Made by a program: the position numbers and the translations under genes. A stretch of DNA of 64,000 nucleotides, taken from Silvibacterium acidisoli. Its GTDB lineage: Bacteria; Acidobacteriota; Terriglobia; Terriglobales; Acidobacteriaceae. This document shows positions 15,655 through 25,500 of this stretch, one piece after another (within the stretch, counting starts at the first letter, position 1; every line of letters starts with the position of its first letter). The notes under the pieces are model-generated. The model had not been told where the DNA came from. It searched no databases and saw nothing but the letters and a program-made list of their open reading frames with translations. Location of the stretch: contig CP085323.1 of assembly GCA_022870745.1 (NCBI GenBank), positions 1,612,001 through 1,676,000 of the forward strand, read 5' to 3'.

Positions 15655-16962
15655 ATGCGCGCTGCCCTGGAACGCTACTTTGAGTTCTCCCGACTGGGTA
15701 CGAACTGGAGGACGGAGTTTTTCGCCGGCCTGACCACCTTCGTCACCATGGCTTACATCGTGCTCGTGAACCCGGCCATCCTGGCGCAGGCGGGCATGCC
15801 GCTGCCGGCAGTGACCGCTGCGACCTGCCTTTCGGCTGCTTTTGGCTGCATGCTCATGGGCGTGATTGCGCGCTATCCGATCGCTCTGGCACCGGGCATG
15901 GGACTGAATGCGTACTTTACCTACACGGTTGTGCTGCGCATGCATGTGCCGTGGCAGACCGCTCTGGGAGCCGTCCTTGTTTCGGGTGTGGCCTTTCTCA
16001 TGCTCACAGCGCTGGGAATTCGCCAGCTGATTCTACGCAGCATTCCTAAGGAGCTTTACGCCGCAGTCGCAGGCGGCATCGGGCTTTTTATCGCACTGAT
16101 CGGACTGCACAATGCAGGCATCATAGTGTCGGACTCGACGACGCTGATTGCCCTTGGCGACCTGCGTTCGCCCCAGACCGCGCTGGCGCTCGCCGGGGTG
16201 ATCCTGATCGGAACGCTGCAGGTGTGGAAGGTGCGAGGCGCGCTGCTCTTTGGGGTAATCGGGATCACGCTCGCCGCCGTGCCTTTTCACCTGGTGCACT
16301 GGCATGCCTCCTCGTATCGCCTGACAGATATCACGCTGACTGCCGGAAAACTCGATCTGCGCTCTGCGCTGCACGTCGGACTGCTGGAAATTGTGTTCGT
16401 CTTCTTCTTCGTCGACCTTTTCGACAATCTCGGAACACTTGTAGCGGTTGCAAAGAAGGCCGGCCTGGTTGAGGCGGACAATTCCATCCCGAGGTTGAAC
16501 AGCATTCTTTTCGCCGATGCGGCAGCGACAATTGCCGGTTCGCTGGTGGGCACATCCACGGTGACCAGCTATGTCGAGTCGAGCGCCGGGGTGTCGGCAG
16601 GCGGGCGATCGGGAGTGACCGCGATCGTGACAGGATTGTGTTTCATCGCCGCGCTTTTTGCTGCGCCGTTTGTGGGCATCGTGCCGACGGCAGCCACCGC
16701 GCCGGCGTTGATTATTGTAGGCAGCCTCATGATCTCGACGCTCAGCGAAATCTCCTGGACTGAGCCGCTGTCGGCGATCCCGGCATTTCTTACGCTGATC
16801 ATGATTCCGCTGAGCGCTTCGATTGCGAACGGCCTCGGCTTTGGTGTGATCGCATACGCCTGCGTGCATATTCTTGGCGGTAAGTTCCGCCGTCAGGACT
16901 GGCTGCTTTACCTGCTGGCGGTGTTATTCCTGGCTCGATTTGTCTATGTCTCGGCGGCGTGA
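15655..16962 (+). CDS. NCS2-family purine permease (AzgA-like)
   Basis: A 435-residue inner-membrane transporter with about 12-14 hydrophobic segments. Motifs specific to the AzgA guanine/hypoxanthine/adenine branch are present: TFVTMAYIVLVNPAIL near the N-terminus, APGMGLNAYFTY, FFFVDLFDNLGTLV, and YVESSAGVSAGGRSG. The start is the ATG at 15655 (MRAALERYFEFSRLGTNW); the open frame extends further upstream, but into the preceding gene. It probably imports purine bases by proton symport. Single gene, 58 bp after the prefix-type gene. Confidence 0.9.
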   Translation: MRAALERYFEFSRLGTNWRTEFFAGLTTFVTMAYIVLVNPAILAQAGMPLPAVTAATCLSAAFGCMLMGVIARYPIALAPGMGLNAYFTYTVVLRMHVPWQTALGAVLVSGVAFLMLTALGIRQLILRSIPKELYAAVAGGIGLFIALIGLHNAGIIVSDSTTLIALGDLRSPQTALALAGVILIGTLQVWKVRGALLFGVIGITLAAVPFHLVHWHASSYRLTDITLTAGKLDLRSALHVGLLEIVFVFFFVDLFDNLGTLVAVAKKAGLVEADNSIPRLNSILFADAAATIAGSLVGTSTVTSYVESSAGVSAGGRSGVTAIVTGLCFIAALFAAPFVGIVPTAATAPALIIVGSLMISTLSEISWTEPLSAIPAFLTLIMIPLSASIANGLGFGVIAYACVHILGGKFRRQDWLLYLLAVLFLARFVYVSAA

Positions 16963-17080
16963 GGCGAGCAAGGAGTTGTGATTGGCGTCAACGGCTAATG
17001 CGGAATCCCTGATGCCTAATCCCCTGCTCTTAGGTTAAGATCGGCAGCAGCAATCCAATAACTTGTTGCCCGGCCTGCGT

Positions 17081-17839
17081 ATGCCATCAGCCTCATCCCG
17101 TTCACGTCGTGCGTTTTCGATCTTCATCTCTTTGCTTGCTAGTGCGACGCTGTTTCTTTCCGGCTGCGAAAATGTCGCCAACTCATCCCATCCGGTAACG
17201 CTGGTGCGCATGATCGACGCTTCCTACCAGGGCCACGCTTATGACGCCTACCAGGGTTCAACGCCCATCGCGGTGAACTTTGCCGGACCGAGCGTCGGCA
17301 GCTACGCGTATCTTTCTCCGGGCGCGACGACGATCAAGATCGTGCCGACAGGCAAGCCGCAGACCACCGTCACGTCCGTCACAGGTACGTTTACAGCGAG
17401 CGAGCAGCACAGTGTTTACATCACGGATAGCAATGGCGGCATAACCGCTCAGGTTCTGACCGATCAGAATGCGGCCGGACCGGGCGGCGATGTTTCGTTG
17501 CGTTTTTTACAGCAGGCGACCGGTGCCGGAAATCTCGACATCTATCTTGCCGCCGATGGCAGCTTGCCGGTGGTGACCGGAACGACGGCGCTCGACCTTT
17601 CGAAGGCCAAACCGCTGCTTTCCAGCGAGGCCGCTGGTTCGGTTTCGAGCTACTATAACGTGCCGCCCGGCACCTACGACGTCATCGTCGTGCCTTCAGG
17701 GGCAACCGATACTTCCGCCGGATACGTCAGTTCCGCAACAGCCCTGACTGCGGGACAGGTTCGCACCCTGCTGATTGTCGACCAACAATTGTTGGCTACG
17801 CCCCCGGTATCGGTCATCACCGCTGACGATTACAACTGA
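17081..17839 (+). CDS. DUF4397 lipoprotein
   Basis: A 252-residue exported protein with a basic N-terminus, a hydrophobic segment and lipobox LSGC. Two DUF4397 beta-repeats follow, one with VTLVRMIDASYQGHAYDAY and SPGATTIKIVPTG, the other with GNLDIYLAADGS and PPGTYDVIVVPSGA. The domain is common in secreted bacterial proteins and has no known activity. I use the ATG at 17081; an upstream in-frame TTG at 17063 is possible but would only lengthen the basic leader. No operon partner: the next gene starts 129 bp away and is also a lipoprotein. Confidence 0.8.
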   Translation: MPSASSRSRRAFSIFISLLASATLFLSGCENVANSSHPVTLVRMIDASYQGHAYDAYQGSTPIAVNFAGPSVGSYAYLSPGATTIKIVPTGKPQTTVTSVTGTFTASEQHSVYITDSNGGITAQVLTDQNAAGPGGDVSLRFLQQATGAGNLDIYLAADGSLPVVTGTTALDLSKAKPLLSSEAAGSVSSYYNVPPGTYDVIVVPSGATDTSAGYVSSATALTAGQVRTLLIVDQQLLATPPVSVITADDYN

Positions 17840-17968
17840 GCAGAAATCGCGCAGATTTATCGATGTTATCGAAACCGTTACCTGCCTGATTTGAATAAGA
17901 TACGGAATTGCGAGTAGTATCCAGCCGCGGCCTCTGCAGGCCGCATCTAGTGTTAGCTGGAGAACTCT

Positions 17969-19717
17969 ATGAGTAAGGCATTGAAGTCTCTTCCCTTTTT
18001 CGGCCTCGCGCTGGTGATCGGCACAGCGGGATGCCATAGCAATCCGGAACAAAACCCACAACAGGCCACGAGCACTGAAGCCTCCCAGGTCAGCAATGAC
18101 GCTGGGGACCCCGCAATGCAGGCAAACCTTGCTCCCGCGGTAGCCGTAAGCTCCGGAGCAGCAGCACCAGCAGCTCCGGCGCAGAGCGCTCCGGCACCCA
18201 GAAGTTCAGCGCAGCAGGAAACCGCGCCACCACCTCCTGCTGACTCCGGCCAGCAGAGTGCTCCAGCTCCCGCACAGAGTTACGCTCCGGCGCCATCGCA
18301 GACTTATTCCGATCAGGATTATTCGGACCAGGATTACGACTACAACGCACCGCCGCCTCCGGATGAATCCGTACAGGAGCAGCCGGTGTATGCCTCAGAG
18401 CCTCCGCCGCCGATGCCGGAGTACGATCAACCTGAATGCCCGGGCGACAACTATATGTGGACGCCTGGCTACTGGAACTATGCATCGGCGGGATACTTCT
18501 GGGTTCCGGGAACCTGGCTGCTGGCGCCTTATGTGGGTGCCCTCTGGACGCCTGGATACTGGGGCTACTACAACAACCGTTACCTCTGGCACCACGGTTA
18601 CTGGGGTCCGCACATTGGCTTCTATGGCGGAGTGAATTACGGCCACGGCTATTCCGGCGTGGGTTACCAGGGCGGCTACTGGCGCGACAACAATTTCCTC
18701 TATAACCGTTCGATCACACGCGTCAACACAACGGTCATCAATAACACCTACATCCACAATGTGACCATCATCAACAACAACAACCGCGTGAGCTATAACG
18801 GCGGACGCGGCGGCCTGATGACGCGTCCACTGCCTGCCGAGCGTGTGGCGCGGCAGGAGAGCCACATGGGTCCGCTGCCCGCGCAGATGGCGCACGTGCA
18901 GCAGGCCGGCCAGGACCGTCAGAACTGGGCCAGCGTGAATCGCGGACGTCCTTCTGTAGCGGTAGCGGCTCGTCCTTTGCAGACCAATTACCGTGCTCCG
19001 GCGGCGACACCGCAGGTCGTCCGACAGCAGGTGCAGCAGGAACGTGCCCATCCGCCGGTCGTACAGCAGCAGCCGGTACGGCCGATGCAACCGAACAATG
19101 CTCGTCCCGGACAGCCGGCAAACAATGTTCGCCCCGGACAGCCGAATCAGCCTGGGCAGCGGCCAGGACAACCCGCGAATAACGTACGTCCAGGTCAGCC
19201 GAACAACAACGTACGGCCCGGACAGCCTAACCAGCCGGTAAATCACCCTGGACAACCGGTGCAGAATGCACGTCCTGGTCAGCCTGCGCAACAGCAGAGG
19301 CCCGGACAGCCCCAGCAGCGACCGGGACAACCAGCCAACAACGTAAGACCGGCGCAGCCTGCGAACAACGCGCGTCCAGCTCAGCAGCAACAGCGTCCGC
19401 CCGCGCAGCAGCAACAGCGTCCGCCCGCGCAGCAGCAACAGCGTCCGCCCGCGCAGCAGCAACAGCGTCCGCCCGCGCAGCAGCAACGCCCGGCACAACC
19501 GGCAGCGCGCCCTGCACCGCAGCAGCAGCGCCCTGCCCCGCAGCAACAGCGGCCTGCCCCGCAGCAACAGCGGCCCGCCCCGCAGCAACAGCGGCCTGCC
19601 CCGCAGCAACAGCGGCCCGCACCGCAGCAGCAGCGGCCGCAGGGGCATCCGGCTCCGCAGGCTCATCCTGAGCAGCATCCGCAGCAGCACGAGGAGGAGC
19701 ATCGTCCAGGTGTTTAA
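17969..19717 (+). CDS. YXWGXW-repeat lipoprotein with Pro/Gln-rich repetitive tail
   Basis: A 582-residue predicted lipoprotein (lipobox GTAGC). After an Ala/Pro/Ser-rich linker comes the YXWGXW-type region (residues about 150-215), with MWTPGYWNY, FWVPGTWLLAPY, LWTPGYWGYYNN and LWHHGYWGPHIG, then an Asn-rich strand (TTVINNTYIHNVTIINNNN). The C-terminal half is intrinsically disordered. It is made of RPGQP repeats, then four exact QQQQRPPA units and six PQQQRPA units encoded by tandem DNA repeats, so length polymorphism is expected. The family is surface-associated, with unknown function. A strong terminator follows. Confidence 0.8.
   Translation: MSKALKSLPFFGLALVIGTAGCHSNPEQNPQQATSTEASQVSNDAGDPAMQANLAPAVAVSSGAAAPAAPAQSAPAPRSSAQQETAPPPPADSGQQSAPAPAQSYAPAPSQTYSDQDYSDQDYDYNAPPPPDESVQEQPVYASEPPPPMPEYDQPECPGDNYMWTPGYWNYASAGYFWVPGTWLLAPYVGALWTPGYWGYYNNRYLWHHGYWGPHIGFYGGVNYGHGYSGVGYQGGYWRDNNFLYNRSITRVNTTVINNTYIHNVTIINNNNRVSYNGGRGGLMTRPLPAERVARQESHMGPLPAQMAHVQQAGQDRQNWASVNRGRPSVAVAARPLQTNYRAPAATPQVVRQQVQQERAHPPVVQQQPVRPMQPNNARPGQPANNVRPGQPNQPGQRPGQPANNVRPGQPNNNVRPGQPNQPVNHPGQPVQNARPGQPAQQQRPGQPQQRPGQPANNVRPAQPANNARPAQQQQRPPAQQQQRPPAQQQQRPPAQQQQRPPAQQQRPAQPAARPAPQQQRPAPQQQRPAPQQQRPAPQQQRPAPQQQRPAPQQQRPQGHPAPQAHPEQHPQQHEEEHRPGV
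19382..19477 (+). repeat. 24-bp tandem repeat, four exact copies, in the YXWGXW gene
   Basis: The unit CAGCAGCAACAGCGTCCGCC + CGCG (24 bp) occurs four times without a mismatch, encoding an eight-residue Gln/Arg/Pro/Ala unit. Identity at the DNA level points to recent slippage expansion. Confidence 0.9.
19517..19642 (+). repeat. 21-bp tandem repeat, six copies, in the YXWGXW gene
   Basis: Six 21-bp units encode PQQQRPA-type heptads. They differ mostly at third positions (cctgcc/cccgcc alternation), suggesting an older array with higher-order duplication than the 24-bp array just upstream. Confidence 0.85.
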
Positions 19718-19736
19718 TGCGGTCCTGATGTAAACG

Positions 19737-19766
19737 AAAAGGAGAGCCTCGCGGCTCTCCTTTTTT
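19737..19766. terminator. Intrinsic terminator between the YXWGXW gene and the efflux operon
   Basis: AAAAGGAGAGCC (19737-19748), loop TCGC, GGCTCTCCTTTT (19753-19764) plus TT. Perfect 12-bp stem with a T-tract on both strands, between convergent genes. Confidence 0.9.
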
Positions 19767-19791
19767 GTTTCGCTAAACCGTTCCGTTCGAA

Positions 19792-21267
19792 TCAGAAGCC
19801 GGGGAGTTTGGATGTATCCCACCCGCCGCCTAACGCCTTTATCAGCAGGACGCTTGCGTCAAGTCTGCGCTGCATGATGGTCAGGTCGTTGCGCTGATTG
19901 TTCAGCGCCGCGGTCTGCCAGGTTACGACCTGCAGGTAAGTATCGACACCGCCTTCGTAACGGGTCTGGAACAGGTCCAGCGATTGCTCGGCGGATTCCG
20001 TTGCCTGGTGTTGCTGATCGGCCTCGTGAGTGAGGACTCGTTGTGCGGCCAGGTTGTCTTCTACCTGCTGGAAAGCCGAAAGAACCGTCTGGCTGTATGT
20101 GGCGACGGTCGAGTCGTACTGCGCTTCCGTCATCAGCTTGGTCGATTTGCGCCGTCCAGCATCGAAAAGCGTTTCAGAAAACGTGGGTCCGACCGCCCAG
20201 AAGCGCGAAGGCCAGTTAAACCAGTTCAAGGCCGAGGTTCCCTGCAGGCCGAAAACGGCGCTGAGCGAAAGCGTTGGATAGTAGGCCGCCTGCGCGATGC
20301 CAATCTGCTCGTTGGCAGCGGCCATGCGGCGCTCGTCGCCGGCAATGTCAGGCCGACGCTCGAGCAGCTCAGCGGGAAGAGCAGCGGGGATCTGCGGGAT
20401 GACCGGCGCCTGCTGGTTGAGCGGCGTGGGTGCAAGCGTGAACTCAGCCGGAGCCTTGCCGACCAGCACGGCGATGGCGTGTTCGTATTGCGTACGCTGC
20501 ACCTCGAGGTCGGTCAGCTCGACTTTTGCCTGATCCAGCTGCGTACGGGCCTGGGCTACGTCCGACATCGGCGCGGCGCCGCCGTCGAAGCGGTCCTGCG
20601 TGAGCTGGAGCGCCTGGGTGTAAGCCTTGACCGTATCTTCGAGAAGCCGTGTCTGGGCATCGGAGGTGCGCAGGCCGAAGTAATCCATCGCCAGCTCGGC
20701 ATGCAGACTGAGACGAACAGATTCCAGATCGGCATCGAGTGCCTGGGCCTGTTCGCGCGCGGCAGTGACGCCACGGCGGATTCGTCCCCAGAGGTCGATC
20801 TCGTAGTTCATGTCAAAAGGCAGGGAGAAGTTGCCTTCTCCGCTGTTGACCATCGTCTCTGAAAAGTAGGGCTGGTGCGCGGAATCGCGCACGGCGGCAA
20901 CGCTGGGAGCGACTCCAACAGTAGGAGCCTCGAATGACCGGGCATAACCGATCTGCGCGCGCGCGGCACGAAAATTTGCCTCAGCGGCTTTGAGCGTCTG
21001 GTTCGCGGTATCGACCTGGGTTTCGAGCGCGTTCAGCCCGGCGTCGTTGTAGATGGTCCACCAGTCGCCTTTGAGCGCGGTGTCTGCAGGCTGGCCGGGC
21101 TTCCAGCCGTCCTGAGTTTTGTTCGCGTCAGGCGCGGGCTGTTCCTTGAACGCGGGCGGGGTAGGCACAGCAGGCCTTTTGTAGTTTGGTCCGACCGTGC
21201 AGCCGGCGAGCGGCAGCAGGGCCGCAGCCATTACCGAGGCCGTTCGAAGAAGAGAAGCGTGCTTCAT
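19792..21267 (-). CDS. RND efflux outer membrane channel (NodT/OprM family lipoprotein)
   Basis: A 491-residue outer-membrane factor. Lipobox LAGC with the typical VGPNYKRPAVPTP after it, two OEP repeats (AEANFRAARAQIGYARS..., AEQSLDLFQTRYEGGVDTYLQV), and GLRTSDAQTRLLEDTV, ELLERRPDIAGDERRMAAAN and IGIAQAAYYPTLSLSAVFG as family signatures. It forms the trimeric exit duct for the pump encoded just upstream. The first codon overlaps the stop of the adaptor gene by 4 nt (ATGA), so the two are translationally coupled. Last gene of the operon. Confidence 0.93.
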   Translation of the reverse strand: MKHASLLRTASVMAAALLPLAGCTVGPNYKRPAVPTPPAFKEQPAPDANKTQDGWKPGQPADTALKGDWWTIYNDAGLNALETQVDTANQTLKAAEANFRAARAQIGYARSFEAPTVGVAPSVAAVRDSAHQPYFSETMVNSGEGNFSLPFDMNYEIDLWGRIRRGVTAAREQAQALDADLESVRLSLHAELAMDYFGLRTSDAQTRLLEDTVKAYTQALQLTQDRFDGGAAPMSDVAQARTQLDQAKVELTDLEVQRTQYEHAIAVLVGKAPAEFTLAPTPLNQQAPVIPQIPAALPAELLERRPDIAGDERRMAAANEQIGIAQAAYYPTLSLSAVFGLQGTSALNWFNWPSRFWAVGPTFSETLFDAGRRKSTKLMTEAQYDSTVATYSQTVLSAFQQVEDNLAAQRVLTHEADQQHQATESAEQSLDLFQTRYEGGVDTYLQVVTWQTAALNNQRNDLTIMQRRLDASVLLIKALGGGWDTSKLPGF

Positions 21268-22556
21268 TCTCCCGCTCCCGTTTCAACGCGCACCTGTTGC
21301 CCCTGGGCCAGCGAGTCGGAGGGATTGAGGATGACCTGGTCCTGATTGGTGAGGCCCGAGGTGATCTCGACGGTGGCTCCGTAATCGTGGCCGATCGTTA
21401 CTGGGACAAGCTCAACGTGGTTGTTGCGGACGACACCGACACGCAGGCCCTCCGCGCGGAAGAGCAGCGCGTTCGAAGGCAAAGTAAGCGACTGGCTCTC
21501 CGCCGGCACAGGCAGGTGAACGAAAGCATACTGCCCCGGCAGCAGCTTATGCGAGCGGTTGTCGATATCGACTTCCACATTCAGCGTTCGGCTGGATGCA
21601 TCGATCGAATCGGAGTTGCGCACCACATCGCCTTCGAACTTCTGTCCGGGTGCCGCGTCCGATGTAATGACGACGCGGTCGCCATTGTTCACGAAGCGCG
21701 CATCGACTTCCGGAACAGGCACGAACATGCGCAGCTTGTCTGTTGAAGCCATGTGGAAGAGCTCGGCGCGCGGCGCGGCTGAGTCGCCTCCCTGAATCAG
21801 CGAGCCGATATCGACATTGCGAGCGGTGATAACTCCATCGAACGGCGCGTAGATTTTTTCAAAACCCTGCAGCTGCTGGATGCGGCGGAGATTTGCCTGC
21901 GCCGATTCGAGCGCAGACTGCTTGGCGGCGAAGTCGCTGGTGGCCTGATCGGCTTCCTGGTGAGAGACAGCGTTCTTTGCGAGCAGCTTTTTCCAGCGCT
22001 CAGCAGTGATCTGCGCAATCTGCAGGTTGGCCTGGGCGGTGGCGAGATCGGACGTGGCCTGCTGCACCTGCTGGTCGACCTCGGGAGTCTCGATGTCGGC
22101 CAGCACCTGGCCCTGGCGCACGTGCGCGCCGATGTCGGCATACCAATGCTTCAGGTAGCCATTAGTGCGGGCGTAGATGCCGGTGTCAATGTAGGCCTGG
22201 GTATTGACAGGCAGCACGATCTCGAGCGCTTTCGCGCCACGCGCGGGATTAGTGACCTGCACCGCATCGATCGCATTCTCGCGGGTGACGGTCTTCAGCT
22301 CGGACTCAGCGTGAACGCGCGAACGGATGCCGATGACGATGAAGACCAGGATGACGACGGCGACCACTCCCAGACCGATGATAAAGACGGGCGAGAGACG
22401 GCGGTCCGGATCGACGACTACCGTGGGCTCTTCCGGCGCCGGCCGCCGGGCATCGTGGCTCGGAGGCGGTTCGGAGGGAACGCTTTCCCGCGCGTCGCGG
22501 AGTCCTTCGTTCTGTTCAGACATCTGATTCTGCCTGCTTTCTGTGAAATGTTCCAT
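21264..22556 (-). CDS. RND efflux periplasmic adaptor (membrane fusion protein)
   Basis: A 430-residue protein with a cytoplasmic N-terminus, a single transmembrane anchor (SPVFIIGLGVVAVVILVFIV), a lipoyl half-motif (GYLKHWYADIGAHVRQGQ), a coiled-coil hairpin (QQVQQATSDLATAQANLQ and following), the second lipoyl half (APFDGVITARNVDIG), and beta-barrel and membrane-proximal domains. It links the inner-membrane pump to the OprM-type channel. The ATG at 22556 (MEHFTESRQ) has AAGGA 8 nt upstream; an internal ATG at 22523 is an alternative. The longer open frame overlaps the pump gene and is not credible. Confidence 0.92.
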   Translation of the reverse strand: MEHFTESRQNQMSEQNEGLRDARESVPSEPPPSHDARRPAPEEPTVVVDPDRRLSPVFIIGLGVVAVVILVFIVIGIRSRVHAESELKTVTRENAIDAVQVTNPARGAKALEIVLPVNTQAYIDTGIYARTNGYLKHWYADIGAHVRQGQVLADIETPEVDQQVQQATSDLATAQANLQIAQITAERWKKLLAKNAVSHQEADQATSDFAAKQSALESAQANLRRIQQLQGFEKIYAPFDGVITARNVDIGSLIQGGDSAAPRAELFHMASTDKLRMFVPVPEVDARFVNNGDRVVITSDAAPGQKFEGDVVRNSDSIDASSRTLNVEVDIDNRSHKLLPGQYAFVHLPVPAESQSLTLPSNALLFRAEGLRVGVVRNNHVELVPVTIGHDYGATVEITSGLTNQDQVILNPSDSLAQGQQVRVETGAGE

Positions 22557-22578
22557 ATTCCTGATCCTTGATCGTGAC

Positions 22579-25500
22579 CTATGCGTGATGCGGCTCCAGA
22601 GCCGGCTCGCGCTCCTCAACTGCTGACCCACCCTTTGCGCGCCCGTGCAGCAGAGCAAAGACGGAAGGCACGAAGATGAGCGTCGCGACGGTGGCGCACA
22701 TGAGGCCTCCGATGACGGCCCGCCCCAGTGGTGCATTCTGTTCTCCGCCGTCGCCAAGGCCGAGCGCCATGGGCACCATGCCGATGATCATTGCCAGCGC
22801 GGTCATACAGACGGGGCGGAAACGGGTGGCGCCCGCCTCGATGGCAGCGAGAATGGCGTCGTTATGCTCTGCCAGTCTCAGCTTCGCGAAAGAGACGACC
22901 AGGATGGAGTTGGCCGTAGCCACGCCCATGCACATGATCGCGCCCATCAGTGCCGGAACACTGAGCGAAGTGTGCGTGAAGAAGAGAAACAGCACGATAC
23001 CGGCAAGAGCGGCGGGCAGCGCCGTGATGATGATGAACGGATCGAGCCACGACTGGAAGTTCACCACGATCAGCATGTATACGAGCAGGATCGAGAAGAC
23101 CAGTCCACCCAGCAGCGAGATATAGGAGCTGCGCATGGTCTGTGATTGGCCACGGATGGAGAGGAACATGCCGCGGGGTACGCTCTTTCCTTGATGGCTT
23201 ACGATGGCCTCGATCTGCTTCGACACAGATCCGAGATCGCGATCCTGTACCGCACCATAAATATCGATGGTGCGGCGGATATTGTACTCGCTCACCACTG
23301 CGTACTCATGGTTACGGTGAACGGAAGTCAGGTCGTTCAGCGTCTCCGGCGTGGGACGAGCCGCGGCGGTGGTCGAGTTGATCGGGATGTTGGTCAGATC
23401 CTGCATGGAGTCCATGCGGTATTGCGGAGTCTGGGCCACGAGGTTATAGTTCACGCCGTTCTTAAAATTCAGGAAGAACATCGGCGTGATCTGGAAGCTG
23501 CCGCTCAGGCTGTTCAGCATGCTTTGCGCCACGTCGCGAGCCGTGTAACCGCCTTGCTCAGCCTTGGTGCGATCGACATCGACGTCGAGGGTGGGGTAGT
23601 CGAGCGGCTGCTGGATGCGAAGATCGACAAGACCCGGAACCTGGCGCAGCTTCTGCATCATCTCGGTCGCAACCTTCGTGCCCGCCTCCAGGTCGTTGCT
23701 CTGTATCTGGATATCGATCGGCGAAGGCAGGCCGAAGTTCAGAATCTGTGTGGTGATATCTGCCGGCAGGAAGTAGAACACCGTACCCGGGAACTCGCGG
23801 GGGAGTTCCTTGCGCAGGGTACGAATATAGTTGGCCGTCGGGTGGTGGTCTTCGTTCAACGATACGAGGATGTCACCATCCGCTGCGCCGAATGCGCCGG
23901 AGGTCATGTGCATGGTGTTCATCGGGCTGTAAGGCAGGCCGATGTTGTCGAGGATGTTGTTGAGCTCGGATTGAGGAATCTTCTTGCGAATCGATGTCTC
24001 CACCTCGTCAGCGAGACGCGCGGTTTCTTCGATACGAAGGCCCGTCTTTCCACGCATGTGCAGGATGAACTCACCCGAATCGGTGCTGGGGAAGAAGTCC
24101 TGCCCAAGGAACGGCAGAAGCAAAAACGCGCAGCAGCAGATCAGCAGGAACACCGGGATGAATACCTTACGCAGGAAAACAAGGCGGGTCAGCAGAACTT
24201 CGTAGCTCGACCGGATGCTCTCGAAAACACGCTCGAAGCCTCGCTGAAAGAGGATGAACGGATTGCGTGTAGCGCCCGTGTGCTTGTGACGCAGCAGATA
24301 CATGGCCAGCGTCGGCACCAGGGTTCTCGACAGGATGTAGGACGCGAGCATCGCGAAGATGACGGCTTCCGCCAGCGGCGCGAAGAGATATTTCGATACG
24401 CCGGACAGGAAGAACATCGGCAGGAAGACGATGCAGATGCAGAGCGTGGAAACCAGCGCCGGGACGGCGATCTGCGCAGCGCCTTCGAGGATGGCCTCAC
24501 GCATCTCGTAGCCGTTTTCGAGGAAGCGCTCGATGTTTTCGATGGTGACCGTGGCGTCGTCGACGAGAATACCGACGGCCAGCGCCAAACCGCCGAGGGT
24601 CATGGTGTTGATGGTCTCGCCCATCATGCTGAGCACGATGACCGAGGTGAGAATCGAGAGCGGAATCGAGACCGCGATGATGACCGTGGAACGCCAGCTG
24701 CCAAGGAAGAGCAGGATCATCAGGCCGGTGAGCGCGGCCGCGATAATCGCCTCACGAATCACACCCGATACCGCGGCTCTTACGAAGATGCTCTGGTCGG
24801 CAAGAGGCGTGATCTTGAGATTTGGGGGAACGAGCTGAGCGACACGCGGCAGCAGTCCGCGAATACCGGACACCACCGCCAGCGTTGAAGCACTGCCGCC
24901 CTTGATGATGCTGATGAGCACGCCGCGGTGGCCATCCTGGCGGACGATATTCGTCTGGAAGGCTGCGCCGTTCGATACCGTGGCGACGTCGCGCAGGTAA
25001 ACCATTGCGCCGTTCACCTGCTTGATGGGCAGCATCGAAAGCTCATCGATAGTGCGAGGTGCGGCATTGCTGCGCACGTCATACTCCAGCGGCCCGATCT
25101 TGGCAGTACCGGATGGCAGCACCACGCTGCCGTTCTGCATGGCCGTCAGCACATCGCCTGGGCTCACGCCCTTCGACTGCATCTTCACCTGGTCCATGCT
25201 GACGGTAATCTGCGCCTGCTTGCCGCCGTAAACCTGCGGAACTACGGCGCCGGGAATGGTCACCAGCGACGGGCGGATGAAGTTCTGAGCGTAATCGTTG
25301 AGCTGCTGCTCGTTGAAGCCCTTACCCGAGATGCCGAGCTGAATAATAGGCACGCTCGAAGCGGAAAAGTTAATGATCTCGGGCGGCAGGGTTCCGGGCG
25401 GCAGCTGGCGGAGCATGTACTGCGAAGCAGCGGTGATCTGCGCATTGGCGGTTTCGAGGCTGGCTCCCGGCTGGAGGTAGACCTTGATGGTGGCTACGCC

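Noticed and set aside
18395-19822. 475-residue minus-strand frame rich in Leu/Arg
   Set aside because: Opposite strand of the repetitive tail of the YXWGXW gene.
22557-22757. N-terminal extension of the adaptor protein
   Set aside because: It lies within the pump gene in another frame; the adaptor's ATG at 22556 has its own ribosome-binding site.
23146-24888. 580-residue plus-strand frame
   Set aside because: Antisense to the RND pump; composition (Arg/Glu/Gly/His-rich) is typical of a shadow.
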